DNA from: Tubulanus polymorphus
Lineage: Eukaryota > Nemertea > Palaeonemertea > Tubulaniformes > Tubulanidae
Length of the DNA stretch: 64,000 nt
Reading direction: 5' to 3'
Assembly: GCF_964204645.1 (NCBI RefSeq)
Contig: NC_134027.1
Location: 8,358,485 to 8,422,484, forward strand
Below the pieces are notes generated by a model that worked only from the letters and a program-made list of their open reading frames with translations, made no database searches and had not been told where the DNA came from. A program made the position numbers and the translations under genes. Below are positions 33,851 to 46,124 of the stretch, piece by piece (within the stretch, counting starts at the first letter, position 1; each line of letters begins with the position of its first letter).

Positions 33851-36052
33851 GGTCGCGTGTGTGAACCTAGCATATTGTTGGTACTTAATTTTCAAATTTA
33901 ATTTTTATTTATTTGATTATCACCTGTTATTACAGGGCGTAATCACAAAAAAATCCATTGTCGCAACGTATTCTCCGAAAATAGAGTGTCAAAGGCCTGT
34001 ATAACAAAACTAGCTGTCCTGATGTCATAAGGGAGGTTTTCCCCTAGCAAATTTCGAAAAAATTCAAACTTGTTAGATACATTCTGGAGCGTCTTTGACT
34101 GCTCAATATTTGAGTGATTTTTCTGGAGGTGAAGGAAAGAAAATCATCTTGCAGTTTAACGCCCACGTGCAGTATAAAAGGGCAGACAGTTCAGGATACA
34201 GCCATACATAAATCTAGATGAAGAAAACAGTTGCCGCTCACTAGTGCATAAATCTTAGGGGATCTTAGAAATAGAAAACATTACTGAAAATTTCAATATC
34301 ATCTTAGGTTACAGTCTGTCAGTAACATCACGTTGAAAAAAAATTGGTTTAATTGGAAGATTTATATTTTTTTGCAATCGTTTTCCTTTATTCGAGCTAC
34401 GAAGTGTAATTGACTAGCCTTTTTACATGTAGTAAAAAGATATGTGAAAAAAGTGTTCTGAATTCGTCAACTGTGATACTGTGAGATCAGGTGCATGGTC
34501 CATATGTGCTCATGTAAACATCATAAACGATCCTCAGAGTTTACACAGAAAATCTCAAGTGCTTTACCACTGCATTTGCAAAATACTGCTGGTTCAACTG
34601 TCATCGGCAAAACGATTTGATAACTTCCCTCCTTTAGATGCTTACAAATGTTTATTATGACGTTGTAGCATTATGGGCTTTTCAGTGTCATAGTTGATGC
34701 ACCAATGGCTACGCAGCCCCTGATAAAGATAAAGTTACATCATGTAGCATCAATTCTTCTCAAAAGTCTTTTGAGGAGTGTCCACTAAATATGTTGATAA
34801 TATGGGATCAAGTATTTGAAAAGTTGGTCAATACATAGGCCTATAGAAAAGGTTTTTTAGCATCTCTTTGCTGCAGATAGGGTCTTGAAAAGTAATTTGT
34901 ATGTGTAATAACATTCCCTATAATGTTTCATGTCATAAATCCATCCTTGACCTAAGATGGTGTATAGAGATTCTTGTGTATAGAGATTGATTATGTGTAA
35001 GCGGCTGCGTTAGGAATATTTGATCCAGATAATTTTTGGCTTGCAAAAAGAGTACATTGCACTCGCAGTTAATATCCCTGTTATCGTTTGAGCATTAGTC
35101 TATAGACATAGCCACGCTGTACATGAGTGAGTTATGGTCTTTCTCAATGTTGCTAGATTATTGGTATGTAATTGTGTTGATATTTATAAATTGCTGGGTG
35201 TTCCAAATTGTATAAGGGCAGGCACTCGTTATTTTTGGCTTAACTGTATCCATGCAGCCCCATTTGGAGGAGGGTCTTTTGAAATTAAAGACAATTTTAT
35301 GCCATTCTGGTGGGTTTTGGAGGCATGAAAGCTGATTTGAAAAACAGGTCATTCATGCAAAATTCTAACACAATCCTATGACGGATATTTGTTACAGATG
35401 GTGGATGGCACAGGCAAAGCTTGTGTGGGAATTACCATTTCAACTAATTATTCTGAAATTTCTGGTCACGCTTTAGTTAAAAATTTGATTCTTTTTTCAG
35501 AATGTGTTAATATATGAGCGTGTATTCGGTTGGTTAGGGGTTAACGCAACAAGAATGTATGACTTGCAACCAGACTCTCGATGTTCAACTTATCAGCAGC
35601 CACTACTGATGTGTTTATCCCTCATACATCCTGCAGCATGTTATAAATAGAACGGTTGTTTCTTCAGCAGCAATACAGCCAGGGGAGTGATCATCAGAAA
35701 TTTTAAAAAGTTTACAGCAGCCGTGAGCCAGCAGTGAACCGTACTACGACTGAGACAGCTTTCTACCTGAGCTGCTTTCCTCACGCGCGATTGATATTTT
35801 TGCTCATGTACTTATTCGTCTAGACTTTCATTGCGTAATTGATAAAATGAATTGGTGAAATTCCAACAATTCACGCGGAAATATTTCATCGCGAACAGGT
35901 GGATATAAGTTTACGCAGCGAGCCGTTCGGTTAACGTATTGCCGATTTCTTAAGTAAATTAACCGAACCGCGTGAGTCAGTGCGCGTTGTTTGTTTTAAG
36001 TCGGATTATCGCGATTTGATACGTGTAATCGAGTCCGCCGAGTTCAACCGTC

Positions 36053-38668
36053 ATGGATAATATTCGAAAACATTTCTGTAAGCCGCCGTGTTCGGAACCG
36101 ACTTGCGGCCGGTCGACGTTTCACATGCCGGCGCCGGGCTCGTTCGCTTCGGACGTCCACGAGTGCATCGGTCGAATGTCGAACTACGTCGAGCACTTGT
36201 CGAACTTCTGCGGGGCGGGCACCCACATGTCGGAGGCGTTCGCCAAGATCTTAGAGTCGACCGAGTACGGCGAAACTGCCGGTCAGTTTCACGGCGCTAT
36301 GAAAGAAGTGTGCGGCGCGACGACATGCGTCGGTGGTCAGATCAGAGATAAACTGGACGTCGCGTTGCAAGATGTTCTGAAAAGGATCGATGGAAATCAA
36401 GATGGCTGCTCTCCAGAGAATCTACAGGTAAATACATTATACTACTCTCTTTTTAAGGTTTTCAAATTTGTGTCTTATGTATTATAAAAGACTGATTTCA
36501 AAACTTGCTTAAGACGACTTATCCGACTGATGACATTGAATTTGAAATACAAATTTTGACTCAAAATAGAGACAACAACTAGTAATGAGATAACTTATAC
36601 AATGTTGACATTAGTTGCCCTGCAGATACTAATCCAAGTAATCGAATAGTTAGAAAATAATTATCCGCAGCTGTAAATGCATTTGAATTTTTATTCCCTT
36701 CTCATTTCAGGTAATTGCCAAATGCTTCTTACAGTTAATGAGATTACAGTGCCAGTTTATTCTCACCAGTACCGAACTGCTGTCTCAATTTTGTGATCAT
36801 AAGAAAGTCGAGGATATGGCTTCAAAATCTCCGAGGCAGGATACGAACTTTACCTCCTCTTCGTCGAGGGCTTTACAGTCGTTAGCAGCTTTACACATAG
36901 GCAACAGTCAGACGGACAATATATCAGACTGGAAAAATCCTCATTTATTACCGGCGGACATGGATGGAAGCGGAGATATTTGGGGCCATTCGCGATCGCG
37001 GAATTATGTGCCCGATGGACAGTCCTCGCAGTTCGGAAACATAGGTTCGCGGACCTCAAATTCGAATAACACTCACTCAACAGTTGATAGCGGTAGCTCT
37101 AGTCCTTGGGCAGCTGAGAAAATGAAAAAAGGTAATTACAAGAACTGTTATGCGTTCAAGTATAAATACGTTGCTGTATATTTCTTTGAAAACATTCCAG
37201 CAACAACTGCAGCATCAATAAAACATTAATACCCCCAGCCAAACACAACACTGTGCGATGTATTGTGACATATACAACATTCTTCTTAAATCAGTTCAGT
37301 TCACATACTTGAGAGCGTTTTAGTGAAGATGACATAACCAGGGTGTGGTTATGGTTTATGGTTAAACCTGGAATTCAGGGAAAAATTAGGAAATTTTCTT
37401 CTCCTTAAGAGAAGTCAGGGTTTAGTCAGGGAATTTTGTTTAAAAAAGCTAGAAATTGAGGAAAAGTCAGGGAAATATGTTGAGATTGCTAGATCACTGT
37501 TAAAATCAAATAGTTTTCATCTAAGTCTTATGTGTTTATGACTGTGTTAATTGATTGGATTCTTAGCAGATCGAGTCAGGGAAAACGATGAGCCTGTCAG
37601 GGAAAAACCAAGTCAAATAAAAGTGGCCACTCTGATTATGCTGCAACTATTCATATATTTTAGATCCATATGCCGAAGGTTGCGGAATCACGCAAGAGGA
37701 ACTTGATAACGTAATCGACTTTTTATCCGGTCACGCGGTGTCAAAACATTTACAATCGATACCGGAATCAGTTACGTTGCCAGTACCGAGAAAACCTGTC
37801 GATAATAATATGTATTACGGACATTTTCATTCGGCTGCCGGCCTGGCGACGAACTTAAATGTTCCGGACGCGAATGTAAACAATGTTAGACAACAACCAT
37901 CTGGATTTACCGAGGACGAACAGAACGAAATTTCGTATAAATCGGACAGCGGTAGTAACACGTGGCCGGTGAATCTTCAGCAGAGAATGAACGGATCGCA
38001 TAACACCATCGACAACCAGCAGACGTACTTGCCGTACGGCGCGGGAGGGTTTGGAAGCGACCCGGAATTCTTAAATTACGTCGCTTCGATCGGTGCCCTG
38101 ATCGGGCATAGCAACAACTATGATAATCCGGTATGGTCGACTGTAGACTTGAAGTTGAATAAAAGTTGGCCGCAGCCGAATATTCATGCGCCCAGGTATG
38201 TGAACAAATGTTGAGAAATTCTAATACCCACGCGTAACATATTGTAGAAATGAAGAGCTATATTTCTTTGTTTTGTAGTAATTTTGAACAGCAGTCGTGG
38301 GCTGGAGCGCAGCCCGATTCGAGCAGTAGTGACGAGTCAGCTAATGAGGAAGCCTTGATAAGTCTTGCCTTCAGAGAATCGGCTTCAACCGGTTTGAGCG
38401 GTATTGACTCAGATATGTAAGTCCACAATTTATCATAGTTCTCAAATGGGCCCAGTTTCATCTTTTAAGCTAGATCTAAGTCTTAAAGACAAAATAATAC
38501 AACTGGGCTTTGTCACTATTTGAACTGATTTTTGACCCATTGAATTTTTTGTTTTTCAGCAAATCTGACACTGGTCGATTGGAGACAAACCACGAATCTG
38601 TCAACAATACAGAACCGCAGCCCCCTCTGCCCCCTAAGCAACCATGGGCTGATCCGGGTATTGAATGA
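36053..38668 (+). CDS. Unrecognised 524-residue protein, helical N-terminus, proline-rich tail
   Basis: Function unknown to me. Exons 36053-36427, 36711-37131, 37664-38195, 38279-38416 and 38560-38668 join with matching phases and good GT-AG sites to 524 residues, so the gene model is sound. Residues about 30-160 are free of proline and look like a bundle of long helices with several Cys (SNYVEHLSNFCGAGTHMSEA, MKEVCGATTCVGGQIRDKL). This is loosely like BAR/IMD-type membrane-binding folds, but that is only a guess. Residues 165-265 and 300-480 are Ser/Asn/Gln-rich and probably disordered. A short helix, TQEELDNVIDFLSG, lies between them. The C-terminus has PPLPPKQPW, a plausible SH3-binding motif. 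There is no signal peptide or membrane segment. Together this suggests a cytoplasmic adaptor. Confidence 0.8.
37338..37634. mobile_element. GTGGCCACC-ended repeat, copy 3
   Basis: Lies in intron 2 of the unrecognised gene. It starts near CCAGGGTGTGGTTATGG, contains repeated GTCAGGGAA segments and ends AAAGTGGCCACTCTG. Same family as 14622-14877 and 18923-19197. Confidence 0.5.
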
Positions 38669-41600
38669 TTGGTAGACAAATATCCGGACATAAAACGTTT
38701 TAGAAAAATTCATTAGGGCTTCATTTTTACGCATATATAAATTCATACGTAAATTATGTTGGATTGCTTAACTGCTAACAACATAGATCAGTTTACTAAT
38801 GAATATGTTGTATATGAAGCTCAATACTGTCTGGTGTACTGATGATCAGATTGGCTAGCGGTGCGAGAATGAATCTCGCAGTAGCGTCTCACGCTGATCG
38901 AGCATTCAGATTAATCTGTCTCTGATCGGGAAAAGCGAGATTCGACGAACGATAGTCATGTAGTCAGACGGAGAGGTATTTCAGTCCGTATTAGGCATAA
39001 TATCTCGATGAATAGTAGGATTCGTGTCGCCATATGCCGGCTTTTGTGCATGCATTGTTAACAGTGGTGGGTTTTAGTGAACAGGTTGGTTATTTAGATC
39101 AGTCATCTAATGACGAAAGGTTATCAATAATCCATCAACGAATGGGCACATGTTTTTCGATCGTTGAACATATGTCTTTAGTGCAACCCTACTCGAATTA
39201 AGGTTTGAGTTTTTAGATAATGTCTATGAAATTAACGAAAATCAGTATTAAAATTTCTAAGCTGTGAAAGCTGGCCATTTTGTGTAGTGTGGGGTCTCGA
39301 TTATATTGGTCAGAAGGCCAGGTGCTTAATTCAAGATGTTGTGGGCTATTATTTTTGTTCAAATTATTTTGTTCCAAATGCGGTGGTGCTATGTTATGAA
39401 ATGAATTTGTCTCCTTTATTCTCAAAACTGACAGAGTTGATATATACACATATGAAAGGATAGTGTTGTATTGGTTTGAGAGAAATTGCTCACGTTTAGT
39501 TTTCATATTAAGAAGTACAATTTTTTCATACTTGGAGGGTTCATTCAGTTTTCTATCCGAATTAGAAGATCGTAAAATGTGAGTTTGTCTTCCATGTAGA
39601 AGCATTATTTTTACTGAATTATGTAATTTGTATTTTTTGACAAGACCGTTGACCGGTAAAAGACAATATTTGATCACTCAATTTTGTATTAATTGCCGAA
39701 AAGTAACAGATATTGAATTGCTCATGTAAATCAAACTTAAGTGGAGAGTACTACTGAGTTAGGTGATATTTTGTTTTAGACTGGGAAAATATATGCATAT
39801 GGTGGAAGTAATGATTAATAATTTGAAACTAACTGATTAAGATGAGAGTTATATCTGATCTATGAAAGATGTTGCTGCTGTGTCTAAAATTGTTAACCCA
39901 TACATTCAATTTCTAAATGAGGAAAAAATTATTTTATGATCACATACAGAGAGAGATGTATTGTTTAAATGCCTCATAATTTATGTTTGCTTATTTAGTA
40001 ATTATAATAACCTAAAAAAAAAACTTAACGATCAACTTATATAAAAGCAACAAAACCTTTCACTGATGTTTGTGTTTTAGGGAAGAAAATGTTCTTGTGT
40101 AAATTCGTTTTGTGTCACGATTTAGGAAATAGGATATGCATGAGCTGTCATGTCATGTATATATTCAACGGGTTGTGCGTGGGTAATTGGGATAAAGCCG
40201 AGAAAGATATTCTGATTACGTTTTATATCTAGTCTGTATCACTAGTTCTATGGTAAGCCTACATGCGTATACTCAACTGAAGTCTATCTTTATTATTATT
40301 TTGTTAAGCTAAACATGTCTTGCTTCTATCCTAAGCATTTTTAAATCTTTCCGTGCATAGACATATTGTATCGTGCTATAAATTCCTGTGGCCATCATAT
40401 ATGGGCATTTGAATGTATCTTTAAAATCCTGCTGGCATTTTTCATTTTCTGCATTTACCAAAATGCTGGGTTGTTATTCGGATTCACATCTGGTTCCTAG
40501 TTCATTTGTTGAATTAGCAGTTAAAATTCAGCCGATCAGTAAAAAATGCGTATCATCGTATCATTGAGTCTGTGTTCAGAGAACGAATATCTAGTCAAGT
40601 TTAAAATCTAGTATGGTTTATCATGATGTATGTTAGCTTACTCATGTGAGAAAATATAAAAAATATAACAAACCAAACATTTGACCCAATTGAGAAAGTG
40701 TGATTGATTTCTTGTTTTGTGAACCTTTTAGCTTATCCCGACAAGGTTTCATATAAAACTGTAGAGCTTACTTAAGAGGTGTTTTAAATACGCTGTTGAA
40801 GGTTTCAGTCCATGTTGACTTAAGCAAAGATTCAAGTATGTTTGAATTTCTAGAAGTTGGTTTGATATGGTTCATTTTTAGCTCACTTGGGACCTGTGTT
40901 CACTTTTCATTTGTTATTCGTACATGGAATCCAGTTATTTTGGGAAGTTTTGAAGATGCATCAATGGATTATGGGGTCATTCATTTATTACGTAAGCATT
41001 AGGGGAGGGGGAGGGGTCAGTGTAATTGCGTGCTGTAATGCTTAATGTATACGAAAAAAAGGCCTTTTGCATGCAGAGCGGGAGGGGGGTTATAATTCAA
41101 ATTTTATGCGTTCGTAATTAATGAATGATCCCTATCTTGTTATTTGGTTTATACATGTATCTACCCTAGACACATCCACAGCACAAAAACTGCCATGATA
41201 AGAATGAAGATGGCCAACTGGCAGCCATTGTTTTGGCATATTCATGTTTATTGACTGAATTTGCTCACCCAGGGGCATTTTATATTGAAATTGTCAGATT
41301 GTCAACATTTCACCAAGTGAGCATTCTGTCCCTGGACCCTTAGTTTATATTTTGGTTGTCTTCACTACTTGGTTTTATTGAATGAAAAACCTTACATTCA
41401 TTGTAATTCTATTACTTGTATGTGTATAAATCTAAGCATACATAAACGTGTACCTTTTTACTTTATGAGCTTCATTATTTCTCCTATCCACAATCCTTGG
41501 AATTATAATTCAACTGCATGTTGTTCAGTTTTGTCACTTCACTGCTGTGCTTTCTCATTAGTCAGATGTACTATGCAAGATTAATCTCTTTGTGAAATTG

Positions 41601-43037
41601 ATAATAAAGTGGAAGGACTGTTAGAAAAATTGACTTTTTATCGAACTTCTTTATGGTTTCGACAGTTGGTTGCCATGAAGATATCTCGATTATTACGATC
41701 ATCCTCAGACAAACTACAGTGATACCGGTACTTGTTACAATGGACTTGTGGGGACCAGAAATCTGTTTGTCATCACCAGTAGTTGTCAACAAAGGTTACA
41801 TCCATCATTTAGCCCTTCATGTAAATCTTCATGAATCAGATTTTTTGGAGACCTTTGACTTTGACTCATAAGCTTCGTCTACACTAGCTCATTAAACCCA
41901 GCTCTCGTTGTACGCAGGTTTGATGAAAACTTGTGTTAGCAATGTATAGCGTCTACACTTCGCTCAGCTTAGGTTGTACGAATCCAGATCTCTAGTTCTT
42001 CAAGTTCAATTATCGCACTCAAACTCTTCACTGAACCCATGTTTTTAGTGTAGTGAAGATGCAAAACCAAAACCCAGGTATAAGAAGCAAGTGTAGACGA
42101 GCTTATGTTAGTCCGCTGATGTAGGCTATAAACATCATAAAAAGCACTAAAATCCTCATCCATGAAACTTACAGAAATCAGAAGTGTCTGACCACTGAAG
42201 AAAGTACCAAAACAACCACGTATTTATGTATATGTACCAAATCATCAATTATTTACAACTTCATAAAAATTTACAATCATATGTATTACATGTAGCATCA
42301 ACTACACCGTAGCCAAATACAAAACAGATACATATAAATAAAATGTTAGAATATCATATAAAACTATAACCTCTGAAATTTAGAGTTTACAATACAACAT
42401 ACACCTTATTAATTAACACCTCATTATTAATCAGTTGATTTTATCAAATCTTAAGTGTTACATGTTGTATTATATACCGTTTATCAGTGAAATCACCACG
42501 AAAAAGTTCTAAATCAATCTGTAACTGCATTCTTACACGAGTATAAAACCAATCTATTGATCATCAAGATTATGATTTCCATTCATCCCCAAATGGTCTC
42601 ATTCAAAGATATCGTGTAAATAATTATGATAAATCTAAAATCATTCTAGATCATCCCTAAAAATTTTAAACCCAATCACTGGAAAATATAAATGTACATT
42701 TCCACATCATCAGCAGCAAGCGATTCCTTGTTACAACTAATTGAACAAACAAAACCCATACTGACTGGTCTGAATTGACTTGTAGATGTAGTCAATACAA
42801 GAAAAGTGAGGGACCTACCCTTAGTTATGTACCACTTGCATACCAATTTCTGAGATTGTCCTTTGTATAATATACAATTTTGTTAACATACCATTTCGAT
42901 ATTTCATAAGTTCTTGGAAATGCATTAGAATTCATACATATAGATATATACATCATATGATTTCACCATAACTAAAACAAGTGGTGAAGTCCTGATGTAC
43001 ATAAGTTTTGAATTATATACAACCGTCATACATGTTT
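38669..43037. other. 3' UTR and convergent intergenic space before RBM12
   Basis: Over 4 kb of AT-rich DNA between two convergent genes. It contains one palindromic MITE (40973-41132) and AATAAA at 41603-41608 on the plus strand. A 154-codon open frame on the minus strand (39213-39677) is low-complexity and unlike any family I know, so I regard it as chance. The last 800 bases are probably RBM12 3' UTR. Confidence 0.6.
40973..41132. mobile_element. Palindromic MITE, TCATTCATTTATTACG family, copy B
   Basis: Runs from GGGGTCATTCATTTATTACG to GTAATTAATGAATGATCCC, with GCATTAGGGGAGGGG just inside the left end. A complementary GCATGCAGAGCGGGAGG block lies further in. About 160 bases, non-coding. 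Confidence 0.75.
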
Positions 43038-46000
43038 TCATATTTGGTATAAACTAACCGGTCTACCAGCTAAAGTATTTCCGTTCAATTCGCAAACAGC
43101 ACGGATCGCATCTGGTGGACTATGAAATGCAATGGTTCCCTCACCAGTAGGTTTACCAGTTTCCGGATTACGACGTAAACGCAATGATTCGGTAATTGGT
43201 CGGAAACCACGGAAAAATTCAATCACTTCAGCGGGCGTGGATCGAAAATGTATATTGGTGATACCAATGACACATGCCGGCCGTCCAGGCCTGGGCGGAA
43301 TGCTGCCGTACATTTCATCAGGATACAAAGGTCCAGGTAGTGGACGTCGAGGGTCACGAGGCGGACCTCTTATCGGATGACCCATAGGAGCCATATGCCC
43401 ATCAACAGGCAGAGGCAAGGGTGTTATTCCCTGCTTCTGTTCAGCTACTGACGATTTAGTATGGAACAGACGCACAGCATCAGCCCGTGATGGCAGTTTA
43501 TTGACGTACAAGAAACGCTTGCCCATGTATTGCTGGTTACGTTTAAGGGCCTCTTCTTGATCATCCTGCGATGCAAATTCTATTAAACAATCGCCAGCGG
43601 CTCGGCCGTCTGGAAATCTCACAATCTTTATGCTACCGGGCACTACGTTTAATCCATTGAAAAACTGTTGAATGTCGGCCTCGGTAGACTGATATGATAG
43701 TCCGAAGAGATGACAACAAAAACCATCCGACTGATCCTCTGAAGCTGGCTCACCGAGATCAGTCGGTCTACTACCATTTTCATCCGTAACATTTTCGCCT
43801 GGCTTTTCGGTTTTTTGTTTCTCCAAGTAATCTTTATGATATTTGACGTGACTTTCTATTTCTTTGCGACTCATCGGACGTACGGTGATGACACGGTCAT
43901 CTATCGTTGAACGCGGAATTTCAATAGCCTGCCTGAAATCTTCCGAAGTAGCGAATTCAAGATAAGCTGTGCCTAGAGCTTTTCCATCCAATCCGTACTC
44001 GATATAAATGCTATTAGCGATAAATTTCAGTCCGTGGAATAGTGCATGGATCTCATTGATATCCACAGTCGACGGGAGTCCTTTTATACAAACGCACAAA
44101 TCATCAGGGATGCCGATTAACTGTCTCATAGGAGATAACGAGCGTTGTTTCTTCGATGGAATAAAAGAATCGATTGCTTCTTCGAATTCCATTTCTGAAC
44201 ATTTTACAATTGAGACTTGACGGTCGTCCATGTAACGACCAGCTTTCTCCATAGCATACTGCATGCTTTGGGGAGTCGCGAATTTTACGTACGCCGTACC
44301 GCAACGATTGCCACTAGAGTCATTAATCAATTTGAGACCATCGTGAAGAATCTCGCATCCGCTGAAGAAACGACGAATATTGCGATAACTGACCGTCAAC
44401 GGCATATTCGAGACGAACACGCAACATCCAGATTCTCGCGGCCGTTTCAGGCCACGCTCATCATCAAGAAACGGTGGAATCATTCTTGTCATACCTCGAG
44501 ACATGATGCTCGGATGAGGCAGTAAACCTGCTGGCTGTGAATTCGATTGCCGTTTGGAATCACCATTAGTGTCATGATTACGGTGCGACATATCATCGTT
44601 GAGAACGTCACGAGATTTCTCAGATCTTTCATGTCGATCTCGTCTTCGTTCTCGGTCCGAATCCCTTTCCTTCTCCGATGAAGAACGTCGATCTCGTTCT
44701 GACCGACCTTCCATTCGACTTCCGCTCTTGTCGCGGTCCCGTCTATCTCGATCGCGAGTTCGGTCTTTTTTCAAACCTTCGTCCGAACTTCGATCGCGTT
44801 CGCGTCGATCACGTTCTCTCGAATCGCGTTTCTCCTTCGTTTCGCGTTGATTGCTGCGTGGTCGGTCTCGTCCGTGATCGTCCGATGATCGCTTTTCTCG
44901 ATCTCTTTCGCGTGATCGTTCGCTGCGTTCACTTCTGTCTCTGTCTCTTCGATCTTCTCGTCGTCTTTCATCATCGCGGCTACTTCTCGCTTGTTCGACA
45001 TTGATATTCGATGACGCGGTCAGTTCTGGTTTTTGATCTATATTCGACCATCGACTCGAGCTATGCATGTCTCTCGGTGTACGGCCAATAAGCGGTCTGG
45101 AACTATCAACAGAAGGTTTCTCGAGTAAACTGCGTCCTTCCATTGGTCTATTATTCATCAACGGTCTATGAGACATACCGGTGTGATGAAAATGATGATC
45201 GATCGATGAATTTGGTTCGATCAACGGACTGGCCATTAGAGGTCTCCGTAATTCTCCAGCCGACAATCTAGGATCGACAGGCGCAGACATATCGGGGGCC
45301 TGTGAACGAACTGGTCTCGGACCGGCGCCGAGAAGAGCGGGTCGACGAGGAAAATCTTTAGGAGGACCTTGTATTCGAGGTGGCCCTTCGTGCCATCGAT
45401 CACGCGGAACGCTATCAGTCGCCGGGGGATAAGACGGAGTTTCTGCATCGCGCGCAGCCTGTGGATTTGGTTTATTTCGAAAATCACGCGCTTGATGACC
45501 ACTATCAGGGTTTTGAAAACCTTTACCGTGTAAATGTGGCTTCTCGGTAATTGCATTCACATGCGCACTGTTCTTTGTATCTATACCGAACATACCTTGC
45601 TCGCCAGCTGGGAATCCCTGATGAGCTGGGTATCCAGCAATCAATGGCTGCTTCATTTGATTTTGTTGCATTAACAACGGATTCAAATGGTTTAGATTCA
45701 TATGCGTCATGTTCGTTATTTGATTTAAAGCACTCATCGGAATCTGACCAGTGGCGGAGATCAATGGGTTGAATCCAGTCGGAGCGACGAGACCTACCGA
45801 CGATGGTAACGAAGAAGGAATAGTCGGAGATGTGGTTTGCGCTACCACTGCTGGATCCTCACCACGCGCTATAGCTATGACCTGGTTCATCTCGTTCTTA
45901 CTGCTCAGCATCAAAACGATCTTCTCGTTACACATCATCTTCCCGGACAGCATCATCGCGCGGCGAGCGTCGTCGTCAGTCGAAAACGCAATGAACGCGT

Positions 46001-46124
46001 CTCCTTTTTCACCTCCGATTATGTGAACGCCACCATCCGGAATAGACATACCGGTAAAGAACCGTCGAATATCAGCGGCACTGGCATCCCACGACAGGTT
46101 CTGGAGACGAATAATTACAGACAT
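43038..46124 (-). CDS. RBM12: RBM12-like RNA-binding protein with five RRMs
   Basis: A nuclear RNA-binding protein of the RBM12/SWAN group; molecular role is poorly known, probably in RNA processing. It is 1028 residues in one coding exon, as in vertebrate RBM12. RRM1 starts at residue 1 (VIIRLQNLSWDASAADIRRF, then IPDGGVHIIGG), closely matching RBM12. A Pro/Met-rich stretch follows, then an Arg/Asp/Glu/Ser-rich segment at about 378-520, reminiscent of RBM12B and SR-like proteins. Four more RRMs come at roughly 565-650, 680-765, 803-885 and 950-1028; the last ends the protein. Most RRMs are of the quasi-RRM type with weak aromatic RNP residues. The minus strand has an acceptor (TTGTTCTTGTAG) ending at 46134, nine bases before the ATG, so a 5' UTR intron lies upstream. 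Confidence 0.94.
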   Translation of the reverse strand: MSVIIRLQNLSWDASAADIRRFFTGMSIPDGGVHIIGGEKGDAFIAFSTDDDARRAMMLSGKMMCNEKIVLMLSSKNEMNQVIAIARGEDPAVVAQTTSPTIPSSLPSSVGLVAPTGFNPLISATGQIPMSALNQITNMTHMNLNHLNPLLMQQNQMKQPLIAGYPAHQGFPAGEQGMFGIDTKNSAHVNAITEKPHLHGKGFQNPDSGHQARDFRNKPNPQAARDAETPSYPPATDSVPRDRWHEGPPRIQGPPKDFPRRPALLGAGPRPVRSQAPDMSAPVDPRLSAGELRRPLMASPLIEPNSSIDHHFHHTGMSHRPLMNNRPMEGRSLLEKPSVDSSRPLIGRTPRDMHSSSRWSNIDQKPELTASSNINVEQARSSRDDERRREDRRDRDRSERSERSRERDREKRSSDDHGRDRPRSNQRETKEKRDSRERDRRERDRSSDEGLKKDRTRDRDRRDRDKSGSRMEGRSERDRRSSSEKERDSDRERRRDRHERSEKSRDVLNDDMSHRNHDTNGDSKRQSNSQPAGLLPHPSIMSRGMTRMIPPFLDDERGLKRPRESGCCVFVSNMPLTVSYRNIRRFFSGCEILHDGLKLINDSSGNRCGTAYVKFATPQSMQYAMEKAGRYMDDRQVSIVKCSEMEFEEAIDSFIPSKKQRSLSPMRQLIGIPDDLCVCIKGLPSTVDINEIHALFHGLKFIANSIYIEYGLDGKALGTAYLEFATSEDFRQAIEIPRSTIDDRVITVRPMSRKEIESHVKYHKDYLEKQKTEKPGENVTDENGSRPTDLGEPASEDQSDGFCCHLFGLSYQSTEADIQQFFNGLNVVPGSIKIVRFPDGRAAGDCLIEFASQDDQEEALKRNQQYMGKRFLYVNKLPSRADAVRLFHTKSSVAEQKQGITPLPLPVDGHMAPMGHPIRGPPRDPRRPLPGPLYPDEMYGSIPPRPGRPACVIGITNIHFRSTPAEVIEFFRGFRPITESLRLRRNPETGKPTGEGTIAFHSPPDAIRAVCELNGNTLAGRPVSLYQI

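Larger units (their letters stand above)
31953..36052. other. Intergenic region between P450 and the unrecognised gene
   Basis: Four kb with no convincing gene. It contains the P450 promoter side, a TTGAA triple repeat at 32533-32547, a partial AGTAGAACTCGC element (33325-33405) and a GT/GC microsatellite (33811-33850). A 62-codon hydrophobic open frame at 32286-32474 on the minus strand has no support beyond length. The last 250 bases become GC-richer towards the start codon at 36053. Confidence 0.6.

Noticed and set aside
39213-39677. 154-codon open frame on the minus strand
   Set aside because: It lies in AT-rich DNA between convergent genes, is rich in Asn/Leu/Lys/Ser, and has no recognisable domain or splice structure. 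A chance open frame is likelier.
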